From Planctomycetales bacterium (GTDB lineage Bacteria > Planctomycetota > Planctomycetia > Planctomycetales > Planctomycetaceae), in assembly GCA_026400835.1 (NCBI GenBank), contig JAPLOA010000092.1, positions 1 to 64,000 of the forward strand: a stretch of DNA of 64,000 bases, in the 5' to 3' direction. This document shows positions 26,194-34,839 of this stretch, piece after piece; within the stretch, counting starts at the first letter, position 1; every line of letters begins with the position of its first letter. A model generated the notes under the pieces. That model saw nothing but the letters and a program-made list of their open reading frames with translations. It did not search any database and was not told where the DNA came from. The position numbers and the translations under genes are program-made.

Positions 26194-27693
26194 CTATGGC
26201 AGATCGGTCGTCCCCATCAGGAAACGATCGACTTCCCGAGCGGCTCCGCGACCTTCGTTGATCGCCCATACGACAAGGCTTTGACCGCGACGGCAGTCCC
26301 CGGCAACGAAGACCTTTGCGTTGCTGGTGGTGTACCGTTCATGCTCGGCGTCCAGCCAGCTCATGCCTCCACGGCCTTCCTTAATCTTCACACCAAGCTG
26401 ATCAGCAACCGGGTGTTCCGGACCAAGGAACCCAAGTGCCAGGAAGACCAGATCAGCCGGATACTCTTTTTCAGTGCCCGGGATCGGTACAAATGGCGGA
26501 CCACCTTCGGTCATAACCTGCCAGTCAACTTCGATCGTCTTCACGGCCTTCACGTTGCCATGGCCGTCGTCCACAAATTCTGCTGTCTGAATGCAGAACT
26601 CACGAGGATCGTCGCCAAACTTTGCAGCGGCCTCTTCATGACCGTAATCAACGCGGAAGACTCGTGGCCACTGAGGCCATGGATTGTTAGGTGCTCTTTG
26701 AAGAGACGGCTTTTCAACGATCTCGAAATTGACCAGCGACTTGCAGCCGTGACGCAGCGAAGTGCCCAGACAGTCGTTTCCGGTGTCACCGCCACCGATC
26801 ACGACGACGTTCTTGTCCTTCGCATTGATAAAGTTGCCATCGCTCAGCTTGCTGTCCAGAAGGCTCCGAGTGTTTGGACGCAGGAAGTCCATGGCATAAT
26901 GGACTCCCTTCAGATTGCGGCCGGGAATAGGCAGGTCACGAGGTCGAGTTGATCCGGTTGCCAGCACGATCGCATCGAAATCTTCCAGCAGTTGCGATGC
27001 TGGCACATCTTTGCCAACCGATGTGTTGGTGAAGAAGGTAATGCCTTCCTGCTCCATGATGCGAACTCGACGAGCGACAACTTCCTGCTTGTCGAGTTTC
27101 ATGTTCGGAATGCCGTACATCAACAAACCACCGACACGATCATCTCGTTCGTACACGGTGACCCAATGGCCGGCTTTGTTAAGCTGGGCAGCGGCAGCAA
27201 GTCCTGCAGGGCCGGATCCAACAACAGCAATCTTCCTGCCCGTGCGAACCTGAGGTGGCTCAGGAATAACCCAGCCCTTCTCAAAGGCATGATCGATAAT
27301 CGAACACTCAATGTTCTTAATCGTAACGGCTGGTTCGATCACGCTCAGGCAGCAGGACCCTTCACAAGGAGCCGGACAAACGCGACCGGTGAACTCCGGG
27401 AAGTTGTTCGTCTTGTGCAATCGGTCCAGTGCATCGCGCCAGCGTCCCTGATAGACGAGATCGTTCCATTCCGGAATCAGGTTGTTGACCGGGCAGCCTG
27501 AGGCCATATTGGCCATCATGTCACCGGTATGACAAAACGGAACGCCACAGTCCATGCAGCGAGCGCCCTGTGTTTTCAGAGCAGACTCTGGCATGTGTTC
27601 GTGAAACTCATTCCAGTCCAGAATTCGCAGCAACGGATCTCGGTCTGCGGGAACCTGGCGAGCAAACTCCTTGAAGCCGGTCGGCTTACCCAT
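26194..27693 (-). CDS. gltD: Glutamate synthase small subunit (NADPH)
   Basis: GltD passes electrons from NADPH through FAD and iron-sulfur clusters to the large GOGAT subunit, which makes glutamate from glutamine and 2-oxoglutarate. The 499 residues include cysteines for the clusters (Cys46, Cys49, Cys54, Cys67 and Cys106, Cys110, Cys114) in [18 protein letters not shown] and [10 protein letters not shown]. An FAD site [12 protein letters not shown] (about 156-167) and an NADPH site [12 protein letters not shown] (about 290) follow. No gltB is in the window, so the subunits are encoded apart or this one serves another partner; related proteins act as electron donors in other complexes. The ribosome binding site is weak. 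Confidence 0.93.
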   Translation of the reverse strand: MGKPTGFKEFARQVPADRDPLLRILDWNEFHEHMPESALKTQGARCMDCGVPFCHTGDMMANMASGCPVNNLIPEWNDLVYQGRWRDALDRLHKTNNFPEFTGRVCPAPCEGSCCLSVIEPAVTIKNIECSIIDHAFEKGWVIPEPPQVRTGRKIAVVGSGPAGLAAAAQLNKAGHWVTVYERDDRVGGLLMYGIPNMKLDKQEVVARRVRIMEQEGITFFTNTSVGKDVPASQLLEDFDAIVLATGSTRPRDLPIPGRNLKGVHYAMDFLRPNTRSLLDSKLSDGNFINAKDKNVVVIGGGDTGNDCLGTSLRHGCKSLVNFEIVEKPSLQRAPNNPWPQWPRVFRVDYGHEEAAAKFGDDPREFCIQTAEFVDDGHGNVKAVKTIEVDWQVMTEGGPPFVPIPGTEKEYPADLVFLALGFLGPEHPVADQLGVKIKEGRGGMSWLDAEHERYTTSNAKVFVAGDCRRGQSLVVWAINEGRGAAREVDRFLMGTTDLP

Positions 27694-28154
27694 GACTCAT
27701 TACTTTCGGTGCAATATCGTTCTTCAGGAATCCGGACCCGATCACAGCCTGCACGGCAGACAGCGGGATGCGCGTACATCGAACCGGGACGTTGGAAGTG
27801 ACATGATAAAACTCAGACACGGCTGCATTCGAGCGAATGACGGTCGGACGTCTGAATTCCCGCGAATTTCAGAGAATAGACAGCGTATCCTGCCGAAAAA
27901 TACCGTCTGCCCGGGGCCTAAACCCGCGTCGGCCCGCGGAATCAGCCGCTCAGAGGGCGGCGCTATTCGATGAGTGGCCGTTTTCGGGTTGCCCATGAAC
28001 TGGAAATACAACCGGCGAGACGCGAAGAAATCAGAGCAACCATGGCTTATGGCCGGCGACAGCCTTTGCCAGCATCTTCCAGATGGATCAGAATTCCGCC
28101 GTTCTTCTTCGATATGACGCGAGAAGGAACTCAAAAAGAATCCTTCGTTTCGAA
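27694..28154. other. Intergenic region between aceF and gltD
   Basis: About 460 bp. A 130-codon minus-strand frame (27742-28134) and overlapping plus-strand frames lack any recognisable features and I judge them spurious. No tRNA or clear terminator is seen. The gltD promoter must lie here, but I cannot point to it. Confidence 0.4.
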
Positions 28155-29822
28155 TCAGAATAGCTCAAAAAAGTTCGTCAAACTGCCAGAGAGCTTCACG
28201 ATAAAGCGAGCTGCATCCGCCCCGTTTACCGCACGGTGGTCGTAGGACAGCGAGAGCGGAAGCATCAGGCGTTCCACAACCTGACCTTCTTCCAGCACCA
28301 GTTGATTAATCCCGCGTGACATCCCGAGGATCGCCACTTCCGGATAATTTACAATCGGCGTAAACGCAGTCCCGCCGATGCCGCCAAGGTTTGTGATCGT
28401 GAAAGAGCCGCCCTGCATTTCTTCCGTTTTGAGTTTACGATCGCGGGCTCGACCGGCGATGTCTGTCAATTCCGCCGCCACTTGAAGTACGTTCTTCTGG
28501 TCACAATTACGAATGACCGGAACAACAAGACCGTTCGGCGTGTCGACGGCGACACCGATGTGATAATACTGTTTCAGAACCAGTTCACCGGTCACCATGT
28601 CGACGCTGGAATTGAAGTTCGGGTAAGCCTTCAATGCTCCAACAACGGCTTTGATCATGATGGCTGTCATCGTGATCTTCGGTGAGTTCGGGTTCGCCTT
28701 CACGTAACGCTTGCGAGCCGACTCCAGCTCAGTGATGTCAGCCAGATCGTGCTGAGTGACGTGAGGAATCGTGACCCACGCGTTGCTCAGATTCGCCGCA
28801 GAGACGCGGAAGATCTTGCTCATCGCGACTTTTTCAACCGGACCGAACTTACTGAAGTCCGGAAGCGGTTGAGCCTGCACGACTCCAAATCCAGGAGCCC
28901 CCGCGGCGGATGTCGCTGCTGGTTGAGCCATTCGGTCGCGTACAAAGGCTTCAACGTCTTCGATCGTGACTCGACCACCAGCCGCAGAACCCTTCACAAG
29001 TTTCAGATTGACGCCCAGCTTGCGAGCCAGTCGTCGAGTCGCCGGGCCTGCCGCTGCCGGCGGTCCATCGGATTTTGATCCTGTCACGGCTGCAGTTGGA
29101 GCAGAAGGCGCTGCCGCTTTAGGTGCCGGAGCGGTCGCCTGCGTCGTAGCAGCCGGTGCTACTGCCGTCGGCGCTGCCGGTGCCGGGGCCGAAGACTTTG
29201 CCGCCGGAGCACTTGCACTGGACGTCGCATTAATTGAAAGCAGTAACTCACCAATCGGGATGCTCATTCCCGGCTTCACATGCACCGCAGTAATTGTCCC
29301 GGCATGCGGACAAGTGATCTCGGCCACCGCCTTATCGGTTTCAACTTCGCAAACCACGGCACCACTGGCGATCGTATCGCCAACCTTCACTGCAACCGAT
29401 GCGACGTCGACCTTTGTCACACCTTCAGACACTTCCGGTAAGCGGAAATCCACTGGACCGGACGCCACCGACGCAGCGGCCGGCGCGCTTGCCGTTGGAA
29501 CTGGTGCGACAGCAACTGGTCCTGGTGCAGAAGTTGTGGCGGCTGGTGCTGGCTTTGCTGCGGGAGCCGCCGGAGCTGAAGTTCCGCTGGTCTCCATCAG
29601 CAGGATCGGCTGACCCACATTGATCTTGTCTCCGGACTTGATCAGGACCTTCGTGATCGTGCCCGCATGCGGACACGCGATCTCCGCAACGGCCTTGTCC
29701 GTTTCGACTTCGCAAATGATCGCGCCGGACGCAATGACATCCCCTTCTTTGACTCGCACTTCTGCGACATCAACCGAGGTGACTCCTTCGGACACTTCCG
29801 GCAGTTTGAATTCGAGAGACAT
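28155..29822 (-). CDS. aceF: Pyruvate dehydrogenase E2, dihydrolipoamide acetyltransferase
   Basis: E2 moves acetyl groups from E1 to CoA on swinging lipoyl arms and forms the core of the complex. The 555 residues hold two lipoyl domains (about 3-76 and 124-197), each with the lipoylated lysine in EVETDKAVAEI (Lys43 and Lys164). Ala/Pro-rich linkers separate them from a peripheral subunit-binding domain (about 257-295, TRRLARKLGVNLKLVKG). The catalytic domain (about 325-555) ends in SYDHRAVNGADAARF with active-site His529. It follows aceE on the same strand, with 153 bp between that hold an inverted repeat. No lipoamide dehydrogenase gene is nearby. Confidence 0.95.
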   Translation of the reverse strand: MSLEFKLPEVSEGVTSVDVAEVRVKEGDVIASGAIICEVETDKAVAEIACPHAGTITKVLIKSGDKINVGQPILLMETSGTSAPAAPAAKPAPAATTSAPGPVAVAPVPTASAPAAASVASGPVDFRLPEVSEGVTKVDVASVAVKVGDTIASGAVVCEVETDKAVAEITCPHAGTITAVHVKPGMSIPIGELLLSINATSSASAPAAKSSAPAPAAPTAVAPAATTQATAPAPKAAAPSAPTAAVTGSKSDGPPAAAGPATRRLARKLGVNLKLVKGSAAGGRVTIEDVEAFVRDRMAQPAATSAAGAPGFGVVQAQPLPDFSKFGPVEKVAMSKIFRVSAANLSNAWVTIPHVTQHDLADITELESARKRYVKANPNSPKITMTAIMIKAVVGALKAYPNFNSSVDMVTGELVLKQYYHIGVAVDTPNGLVVPVIRNCDQKNVLQVAAELTDIAGRARDRKLKTEEMQGGSFTITNLGGIGGTAFTPIVNYPEVAILGMSRGINQLVLEEGQVVERLMLPLSLSYDHRAVNGADAARFIVKLSGSLTNFFELF

Positions 29823-29828
29823 AGGTCA

Positions 29829-29972
29829 GGGTTTTCGGTTTTCGGTTTTCAGTTTTCGGAAGGGCATTTTCGCAGTATTCGGCGCTCAGTGTTCTGGCTC
29901 TCGGGCTCGGCAGATGATCCGATTTGATCCTCTGGCAGTTGCCCGAAAACCGAACACTGAAAACCGAAAACC
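29829..29972. repeat. Imperfect inverted repeat of TTTTCGG units between aceE and aceF
   Basis: Three or four units of the form GGTTTTC(G/A) at 29829-29860 face their complement (CCGAAAACCGAAC... GAAAACCGAAAACC) at about 29942-29971. The arms are roughly 30 bases and imperfect, around an 80-bp centre. This could be an intergenic repeat or a structured RNA that adjusts the ratio of E1 to E2. Confidence 0.6.
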
Positions 29973-29975
29973 TAA

Positions 29976-32675
29976 TTAAGCATTCAACGGATTGATCTTC
30001 TCCGCGTCAATTTCGAGTTGCTTCAGAACATCAGGCAGCTTCGATGCATCGAACGCGCCCATGCGAGCGAGGCCTCGCAGAGTTGCATAGGTTGTGCATT
30101 CGGCATCGATCTGGAAGTGACGACGAAGTTCCGGACGAGTTTCGCTGCGTCCAAAACCGTCTGTTCCCAGCACGATGTACTCGCCCGGAATCCACTCACG
30201 GATCTGATCGGCCACAAGTCGTACGTTATCGCTTGTTGAGATAAACGGACCTGTGACGCCATCCAGCACCTGTTCAAGGTAGCTGTGTTTCGCAGGCTGA
30301 CCCGGATGCAGATCGTTCCAGTGCTGACAATCCATCGCGTCGCGACGCAACTCGTTGTAACTGGTGACGCTCCACACGTCGCAACCGATGTTGTACTTGT
30401 CCTTCAGAATCTGCTGAGCCCTGATGGCTTCTCGCAGAATCGTGCCGCTGCCAAACAACTGCGGACGATGACGCTGCCCGTCGCCGCTGTCGGTTGAGCT
30501 GTGTCGATACATACCTCGTATGATGCCGTCGATCACGTCGCCACGATCCGGGATTGCAGGCTGGATGTAGTCTTCGTTGTAGACAGAAAGATAGTAGAAG
30601 ATCTCTTCGCCGTCCCCGTACATTCGCTGCAGACCATGCTGCACAATCACTGCCAGCTCAAAGCCGAACGCAGGATCATATGAACGAATGGTCGGAACGG
30701 TTGAGGCCATCAACTGGCTGTGACCGTCTTCGTGCTGCAGGCCTTCGCCATTCAGCGTTGTTCGGCCAGAGGTTCCTCCGCAAAGGAAACCCTTGCAGCG
30801 AGTATCCGCCGCGCACCAGATCAAGTCGCCGACTCGCTGGAAGCCGAACATCGAATAGTAAACGTAAAACGGAATCATGTTCATTCCGAGATTCGCATAC
30901 GCAGAACCAGCTGCGATGAAGGAACTCATCGCACCGGCTTCGTTGATGCCTTCTTCGAGAAGCTGGCCGTTCTTGGCTTCACGGTAGTAAATAGCGTTCT
31001 TCGCATCCACTGGCTCGTAGAGCTGACCCTTGCTCGAATAAATTCCGCACTGGGAGAACAAGTCTTCCATCCCGAACGTTCGGGCTTCGTCCGGAATGAT
31101 CGGAACGATGCGTTTACCCACGCCCTTGTGTTTGATCAAACCACGAAGAATCTGACCGAGTGCACCAGTCGTTGAACCCGGAGCATCACTGCCTGGCAGC
31201 AAACCCTTTGCCTGAAATGCTTTGTCAGCAAGGGCCGGTACCTCAACAGGATCCGGCACCACAGTTCGCGACGGCACAAAACCACCGAGAGCCGCTCTTT
31301 TCTGGCGCAGATACGCCATTTCCGGGCTATCCTCAGCAGGCTTGTAGTACGGAAGCTTCTCCAGTTCGGCATCGCTGATCGGCAGATTGAAGCGAGTTCG
31401 GAAGGCTCGCAACGGCGCCATCTCGACGTTCTTCGAGTTGTGAGCTTTGTTCTGCCCTTCTCCCGCATCGCCAAGACCGTAGCCCTTGACCGTCTTCGCA
31501 AGAATCACAGTCGGAGCCCCCTTGTGATTAACGGCAGCGTGATACGCGGCGTAAACCTTTTCCGGATCGTGACCACCCCGACGGATGTTCTGCATCACAT
31601 CGTCCGAAAGGTGCTCAACCATCTTCAGCACTTCCGGATCCGCACCGAAGAAGTGCTGGCGGATGTAGGCACCATCAGACACGGTGTACTTCTGGTACTG
31701 GCCGTCAACGACTTCGCCCATGCGTTTGACGAGTCTGCCGTTTTCGTCCTTATCAAGCAACGGATCCCAGTCCGTTCCCCAGACGACTTTAATCACATTC
31801 CATCCCGCGCCTCGGAAGGCGGCTTCAAGTTCCTGAATGATCTTGCCGTTGCCGCGAACCGGCCCATCAAGTCGCTGCAGGTTGCAGTTGATGACCCAGG
31901 TCAGGTTGTCGAGATTTTCGCGAGATGCCAAAGTCAGAGCGCCCAGTGATTCCGGCTCGTCACATTCGCCATCGCCAAGATACGCCCAAACGCGTGACCT
32001 GGAAGTATCAACCAAACCACGATGTTCCATGTATCGCAGGAATCGCGCGTGGTAGATCGAACAGATTGGACCGAGACCCATCGATACCGTTGGAAACTGC
32101 CAGAACGTCGGCATCAACCATGGATGCGGATAGCTGGACAGGCCAGTGCCAGCCGGAAGTTCGCGTCGGAAGTTATCGAGATGCTCTTCCGTCAGACGAC
32201 CTTCAAGGAACGCGCGGGAGTACATCCCTGGTGACGCGTGTCCCTGAAAATAAACCATGTCGCCGGTGTGATCGGCTGTGCGAGCATGGAAGAAGTGATT
32301 CTGTGCCACTTCGTACAATGTCGCCGACGATGCAAACGTCGAAATATGACCGCCGACCCCGCCACCTCTTTGATAGGCGCGAACAACCATGGCCATTGCG
32401 TTCCAGCGAACGTAGCTCTTGATGCGACGTTCCATTTCCCGATTGCCCGGGAACTTCACCTGATCGGTGTGATGAATCGTGTTGATATACGGAGTGTTAG
32501 CGGTGAAAGGCAGTTTCACGCCGCGAGCGTATGCACGCTCCTGAAGACAGACCAGCAGGGCTTTCAGATGATCTTCACCGTATCGATGGAGGATGTCTTC
32601 CAAAGACTCGTACCATTCATCGAGTTCTTCAGGAGCAATCCCCGAAACCTGACCTTGAAATGCCTGATCCGACAT
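29976..32675 (-). CDS. aceE: Pyruvate dehydrogenase E1, homodimeric type
   Basis: E1 decarboxylates pyruvate with thiamine diphosphate and loads acetyl onto the lipoyl arms of E2. The 899-residue single chain is the AceE type rather than the alpha/beta type. Landmarks include GGHISTFASSATLYEV, YFQGHASPGMYSRAF, the TPP-binding motif AYLGDGECDEPESLG (about 232-246) continuing to NCNLQRLDGPV, and HGLQRMYGDGEEIFYY in the C-terminal half. The ATG at 32675 follows GGGGAAG at good spacing. It is the first gene of the aceE-aceF unit. A palindrome about 120 bp upstream may be an operator. Confidence 0.96.
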   Translation of the reverse strand: MSDQAFQGQVSGIAPEELDEWYESLEDILHRYGEDHLKALLVCLQERAYARGVKLPFTANTPYINTIHHTDQVKFPGNREMERRIKSYVRWNAMAMVVRAYQRGGGVGGHISTFASSATLYEVAQNHFFHARTADHTGDMVYFQGHASPGMYSRAFLEGRLTEEHLDNFRRELPAGTGLSSYPHPWLMPTFWQFPTVSMGLGPICSIYHARFLRYMEHRGLVDTSRSRVWAYLGDGECDEPESLGALTLASRENLDNLTWVINCNLQRLDGPVRGNGKIIQELEAAFRGAGWNVIKVVWGTDWDPLLDKDENGRLVKRMGEVVDGQYQKYTVSDGAYIRQHFFGADPEVLKMVEHLSDDVMQNIRRGGHDPEKVYAAYHAAVNHKGAPTVILAKTVKGYGLGDAGEGQNKAHNSKNVEMAPLRAFRTRFNLPISDAELEKLPYYKPAEDSPEMAYLRQKRAALGGFVPSRTVVPDPVEVPALADKAFQAKGLLPGSDAPGSTTGALGQILRGLIKHKGVGKRIVPIIPDEARTFGMEDLFSQCGIYSSKGQLYEPVDAKNAIYYREAKNGQLLEEGINEAGAMSSFIAAGSAYANLGMNMIPFYVYYSMFGFQRVGDLIWCAADTRCKGFLCGGTSGRTTLNGEGLQHEDGHSQLMASTVPTIRSYDPAFGFELAVIVQHGLQRMYGDGEEIFYYLSVYNEDYIQPAIPDRGDVIDGIIRGMYRHSSTDSGDGQRHRPQLFGSGTILREAIRAQQILKDKYNIGCDVWSVTSYNELRRDAMDCQHWNDLHPGQPAKHSYLEQVLDGVTGPFISTSDNVRLVADQIREWIPGEYIVLGTDGFGRSETRPELRRHFQIDAECTTYATLRGLARMGAFDASKLPDVLKQLEIDAEKINPLNA

Positions 32676-32994
32676 TCGCTTCCCCAGAGATAATTTCAGC
32701 CAACAGGAGCAATGAAAGGTTTTGAACCGGGACCGTCACGGAGGCTTCGGCCACGCCAGAACACCATCCGCATGGGGGAAACCCATGCCAGTTTCGACAT
32801 TGACGATTATGTCGAATATCCGGACGCAGGTTCTGTAATCACAAATCGTCAATCTGTTCTCAAACCGTGCAGGGCACGGAGTTTTCACAGATTCTGGACG
32901 GACAGCAAACGCCGTCCGGCAGGAAATGCTCCTTGCGGGGCAACCTGCCCAAATTTACCAAAGCGGCGGATTGTAGGTTTCTGGTCCCCTCCAT
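32676..32994. other. Region upstream of aceE
   Basis: About 320 bp with no supported gene; it should carry the aceE promoter. The main feature is the inverted repeat at 32793-32816. On the minus strand, TTGACG near 32850 and CATAAT near 32807 resemble promoter boxes but are not properly spaced to each other. Confidence 0.4.
32793..32816. promoter_or_regulatory. Inverted repeat TTCGACAT-N8-ATGTCGAA upstream of aceE
   Basis: The two 8-bp half-sites are exact and their centres are 16 bp apart, the geometry of a dimeric repressor site. It lies about 120 bp before the aceE start and nowhere else that I noticed. The regulator is not known. Confidence 0.45.
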
Positions 32995-33741
32995 TCAATC
33001 CGGCTTCGGCACGGTCCCCGATTCTCTCGAAGAACGCATGGCAGCGAGCGTTTGGACCTCGGTCAAAAAAGGCTCTCGGAAGCCACCGATCAGGAACAGG
33101 CCATTAAACCGGCCCAATACCGCCAGCGGGTCCTGTCCAGCGAGCTTTGCATACATGGACGCGACGGCGATACAGGTTCCGACGAGAGCCATGGTTAAAA
33201 AACGGGGAAAATTCAGCGAAAACACGGCAAACTCTGAAGCGGCCATCAACCCAATTGCCGTCAGAATGCCCGCAGCCCAGATTCGCCTGTATCTTTGTAC
33301 GGAAGCGCGTGAAATAGACCATTCCACGGTAATCGTTTCCCGCATAAGCAGGCTCAAAATAACGAACGCACCAGTCCCAACGACAATAGTCGACGCGACC
33401 GCGTACTTGATGGTGGTGAAAACCGCTTCGATTCCTGTTCCTGCTTTTACAGGAGGGCCAATTCCTCCGACCTGCGATGAAATCAGGACGACGAACGAAA
33501 GCAGCACAAGAATGTTTCTCGAAACAGTGATCCAGCGGCTGCACCAGCGGAACGTTGAGGTACGCCGAAATAGCGATTCGCGGGTCCCGGTCACGACGCA
33601 GATTTCTGGTAATGAAATCTTTCCATTCCCGGCAATGACCTTGTCGTTGAACAGAAACTCGGTGTCGTCCGCCAACGATACCGGCGACACATCCACAGCC
33701 GGTGCCTCGTAGGGATTTGCTGAACCAGTCGGAAAAGACAT
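32995..33741 (-). CDS. Small membrane protein with NPYEAP N-terminus
   Basis: I recognise no functional family. The 248 residues begin MSFPTGSANPYEAPAVD, an NPY-x-AP opening typical of many planctomycete membrane proteins. A soluble segment follows with ICVVTGTRESLFRRTSTFRWC. Then come four hydrophobic helices (about 68-88, 108-132, 155-178 and 183-203) and a soluble tail. The frame runs on to 33858, but ATG at 33741 gives the NPYEAP start. It is divergent from cutC and has no operon partner. Its stop lies about 320 bp from the aceE start. Confidence 0.65.
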   Translation of the reverse strand: MSFPTGSANPYEAPAVDVSPVSLADDTEFLFNDKVIAGNGKISLPEICVVTGTRESLFRRTSTFRWCSRWITVSRNILVLLSFVVLISSQVGGIGPPVKAGTGIEAVFTTIKYAVASTIVVGTGAFVILSLLMRETITVEWSISRASVQRYRRIWAAGILTAIGLMAASEFAVFSLNFPRFLTMALVGTCIAVASMYAKLAGQDPLAVLGRFNGLFLIGGFREPFLTEVQTLAAMRSSRESGTVPKPD

Positions 33742-33887
33742 AGACCGATCGCCGAAACAAGGACTGTTCCAATTTGCTGCCGACGCCGAAATTGTCGCAG
33801 AGTTCTGCCGAGTGTATTCTCGATGCAGTTTCTTTCGAAGCCTGCAACTCTTTTGCACGCTTCACTTTGGACTGCTGCCGCTGTTTG

Positions 33888-33993
33888 GACTGCTGCAGCC
33901 CGCTGCAGCTTTACGATCCACAGCCTGCTGTGGATAACTTTGAAACCGGAAATAGCTTTCAAACTTGTGGCCCGGCAGCAGGCTGCAGCAGTC
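33888..33993. repeat. Structured inverted repeat in the cutC upstream region
   Basis: GACTGCTGCAGCCcGCTGC at 33888-33906 faces its complement at 33975-33993 with one mismatch. Between them ATCCACAG-cctg-CTGTGGAT at 33916-33935 forms an 8-bp hairpin. A partial extra unit, GGACTGCTGCCGCTG, precedes at 33869-33883. The right arm ends 14 bp before the cutC ATG, so folding would place the ribosome binding site just after a long stem. Confidence 0.7.
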
Positions 33994-34007
33994 TAAAAGG
34001 GCAACCG

Positions 34008-34784
34008 ATGACAACCTCAACTCGCTCACCTCGAAACATCACTGTCGAACTTTGTGTCGGCGGAATCGACGATCTTTTGCTGGCAGCCAGTCGATATGTT
34101 GATCGCATCGAGCTGAACTGCGGGATGGCTGTCGGAGGATTGACGCCCACATCAGCAATAGCCGCTGCGGCGCGAACAATATTCTCCGGGCCGATCATTG
34201 CCATGGTGCGCCCTCGAGAAGGCGGCTTTGTTTACTCCGACGCCGAATTTCGCCTGATGCTGCAGGAAGGTGAAAACCTGCTTGAGAAAGGGATCGATGG
34301 ACTTGCGTCAGGCTTCCTAACGCAGCGTAACCAAATCGACGTTGTTCGATGTGCAGAAGTTCGTCGAGCGTTTCCCAACGCCACTCTCGTTTTCCACAAG
34401 GCTTTCGACTTTGTGCCTGATCGGGAAATTGCTCTAACGCAGCTTATTGATTGCGGCTTCAATCGAATCCTGACAAGCGGCGGTGCAAAGACTGCCGCGG
34501 AAGGAGCCGTTGAACTTTCCAGGCTGCATCAACTGGCACGTGGCCGAATTGCGATCCTGCCGGGCGGAGGAATTCGCGGTGACAATGTCGCCTCGCTGAT
34601 TCGAGCCACTGGTATTCGCGAGATCCATTCAGCGGTCAGAGAAATCGCTTCCGAGATCTCCGCGCAGCCAATATCAATGGGACTCGGCCTGCCTGGCCGC
34701 GACGACTTTTATCATGGTCGCGCTTCGCAGCAAAAGCTGGATGAGTTGCTTCAGGCGATCGAAGATTCTGATCTCAGCCTGTGA
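34008..34784 (+). CDS. cutC: CutC family protein
   Basis: CutC proteins are TIM barrels named for copper tolerance in E. coli, although their enzymatic role is unsettled. The 258 residues carry the family's features: ITVELCVGGIDDLLLAA near the N-terminus, DRIELNCGMAVGGLTPT, MVRPREGGFVY, FHKAFDFVPD, RILTSGGAKTAAEG and ILPGGGIRGDN. The frame is open to 33774, but ATG at 34008 follows AAGGG and begins the conserved sequence. The upstream frame translates through the structured repeat, so it is very likely not coding. Convergent with the next gene, 55 bp away. Confidence 0.93.
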   Translation: MTTSTRSPRNITVELCVGGIDDLLLAASRYVDRIELNCGMAVGGLTPTSAIAAAARTIFSGPIIAMVRPREGGFVYSDAEFRLMLQEGENLLEKGIDGLASGFLTQRNQIDVVRCAEVRRAFPNATLVFHKAFDFVPDREIALTQLIDCGFNRILTSGGAKTAAEGAVELSRLHQLARGRIAILPGGGIRGDNVASLIRATGIREIHSAVREIASEISAQPISMGLGLPGRDDFYHGRASQQKLDELLQAIEDSDLSL

Positions 34785-34839
34785 CTCACCAGGTCTGCAG
34801 AGATGTCCGCGAAACCAGATCCAGCAGTCGCCGAAACCA

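Noticed and set aside
27742-28134. 130-codon minus-strand frame between aceF and gltD
   Set aside because: Composition unlike neighbouring proteins, overlapped by other open frames, no start signal.
33774-34007. N-terminal 78-residue extension of CutC
   Set aside because: It translates a structured repeat and the conserved protein begins at the well-placed ATG at 34008.
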